DNA of 64,000 nucleotides from assembly GCF_030247185.1 (NCBI RefSeq), contig NC_080571.1, positions 111,407,067 through 111,471,066 of the forward strand, written 5' to 3'. Both the position numbers and the translations under genes were made by a program. Origin of the DNA: Malaya genurostris (Eukaryota > Arthropoda > Insecta > Diptera > Culicidae). The notes under the pieces are model-generated. The model worked only from the letters and a program-made list of their open reading frames with translations. It was not told where the DNA came from and ran no database searches. Below are positions 62,880-64,000 of the stretch, piece by piece. Position 1 is the first letter of the stretch. Each line of letters opens with the position of its first letter.

Positions 62880-64000
62880 TTTGGAAAAAAGGCGGGTGGG
62901 TAATGTCAGAGACATAACTGGATGTCGTGAATACGAAAACAACTGACATGTTCCTTAACACTTCCGAATATCAATTAGTTGATCAATTGTATGAGTTATT
63001 CAAGCATTCCCCTTCTTTACATTTTTCGCAAAAACAAAGAAGGCTTCACTTGATCTTGAATACTGTGAATTTATCACAACAAAAAGAGCACAAATGAAAT
63101 CAAACAGTTCTAGATTTCCACTAAACTGAGGATATTTACCTCCGATTTGAGAGCAAGAAATCCTAATAGTTCTTTAGAAAACTTTTAGAGCCATTAGAAC
63201 GGCTGATTTTGTGTGGTGCTCTCCACCGTTGTTTTTTCACCAATACAAATGACTGGCAGTAATCGCTCTTGTCGGAAGCGAAACTAGCTTTGCAAACGAC
63301 ACAAAATACATCTGCTCGCAGTGGTGATAGAATCCAAACTGATCCAATTTTTGTTAAAAGGTTTCTTTTCACGTGATGTCGTTTGTACCTTTTTCACTAA
63401 TGGGCGGTCCTAACGGCTATGAAAATAGCAGCAGATAGAATTTTAATGCTTATTATTTCATTTCGGATTTGCATTTCATTGAAAGAAACTATCAGGATGA
63501 TGTACGGGATTCATTTCTGCCTTTCAGAAAGATAAAATTGAGGAACTCACTACGATATTAAACACTGTTCGGAACATATTTCTCGAACGATTTGTTGTAC
63601 AGCAGCAGATATTTTGTTTTCTTCCTCAGAACGCGTTTTGATTGGCTGGTGTTGACATGGGTCAAATGAGACAAGTTTTTCAAAAGTGTACTATTGAAAT
63701 ACTTCAATGCTTTTGCTATACACGTTTAAATTGAAAAATTTCGATTCTATTGGTAGTTAGATTATATAAATCCTTTCACAGATCACTGATATATGAGCTT
63801 TAAAAACACGATGAAGGCAAATGCGCCTTATGAGTTATCCTCTTTGATACTCGGTTATAACAACATTTCAGGAAAGTTTAATTTTGAATTATTTGAGATT
63901 ATGTCACACAACTGAAAATTTTATTATAAAATTGTGATCATATTTCCGATGGCGTGTAGCAAAAATTATGTTGATTCGTTAGATGCAAGAAGAGATATTC
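62880..64000 (+). repeat. Interspersed repeat family A, copy 3 (runs off the window)
   Basis: Begins at GGAAAAAAGGCGGGTGGGTAATG, equivalent to position 583 of copy 1, and parallels 5269-6290 and 47440-48620 to the window end. It retains the uninterrupted sequence TTCCTTAACACTTCCGAATATCAATT at the spot where copy 1 received the LOA-like element, and so serves as the empty-site reference. Confidence 0.8.

Overview
The window looks like nuclear DNA from a mosquito, most likely a culicine. It is AT-rich, with genes split by short GT-AG introns of about 50-150 bp. Transposable elements dominate and are of types well known in Culicidae: LOA/Lian-like and I-like non-LTR retrotransposons, DD37E Tc1/mariner, tRNA-derived SINEs and MITEs. 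The host-like genes belong to the insect-specific DM4/DM12 family. No prokaryotic signal is present, and the species cannot be fixed from the sequence alone.

Host genes. Five genes of the DM4/DM12 family (secreted or membrane proteins of unknown function) can be assembled from exons. Two lie head-to-tail at 8872-9691 (-) and 9896-10693 (-). One is at 18303-19090 (-). One is at 31652-38621 (+) with a 5.7 kb intron full of transposon debris. One is at 50547-55421 (-) with a 3.3 kb intron that holds a SINE and a heptanucleotide minisatellite. All five keep open frames across every predicted splice junction. The window is therefore a family cluster scattered through repeats.

Retrotransposons. 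A near full-length LOA/Lian-like element (EN-RT-RNase H, minus strand) fills 688-5268, inside an older interspersed repeat, with a perfect 42 bp target duplication. A second copy of the same family, carrying a 2 kb internal deletion, lies at 21966-24632. It is inserted in a TTAA-flanked element and has a perfect 183 bp target duplication. An I-like element (gag zinc knuckles, EN, RT) is spread over about 42980-46700 and is broken by another repeat. A 5'-truncated, internally deleted non-LTR element occupies about 59050-61176 and abuts a DD37E transposase. Two ORF1-only units (13055-14060 and 28455-29482) and two RT scraps complete the set.

DNA transposons and MITEs. These are a pair of TTAA-flanked elements abutting through one TTAA (20150-25163), a TA-flanked 1.8 kb TIR element (6768-8557), a nested-TIR element (11863-13047), mariner remnants, a DD41D-type transposase interrupted by a hAT-like MITE with an 8 bp duplication, a 135 bp MITE at 15525, and a TIR element at 56295-57274 that carries a spliceable piece of the Polycomb-group gene Scm (MBT domain).

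The remainder is simple repeats ((ATT)n, (TA)n, TTATA-rich, heptamer array), diffuse mosquito repeats and sequence in which I see nothing specific. Most retroelement and transposase frames are broken. The DM4/DM12 genes are the only loci I consider likely to be functional host genes.
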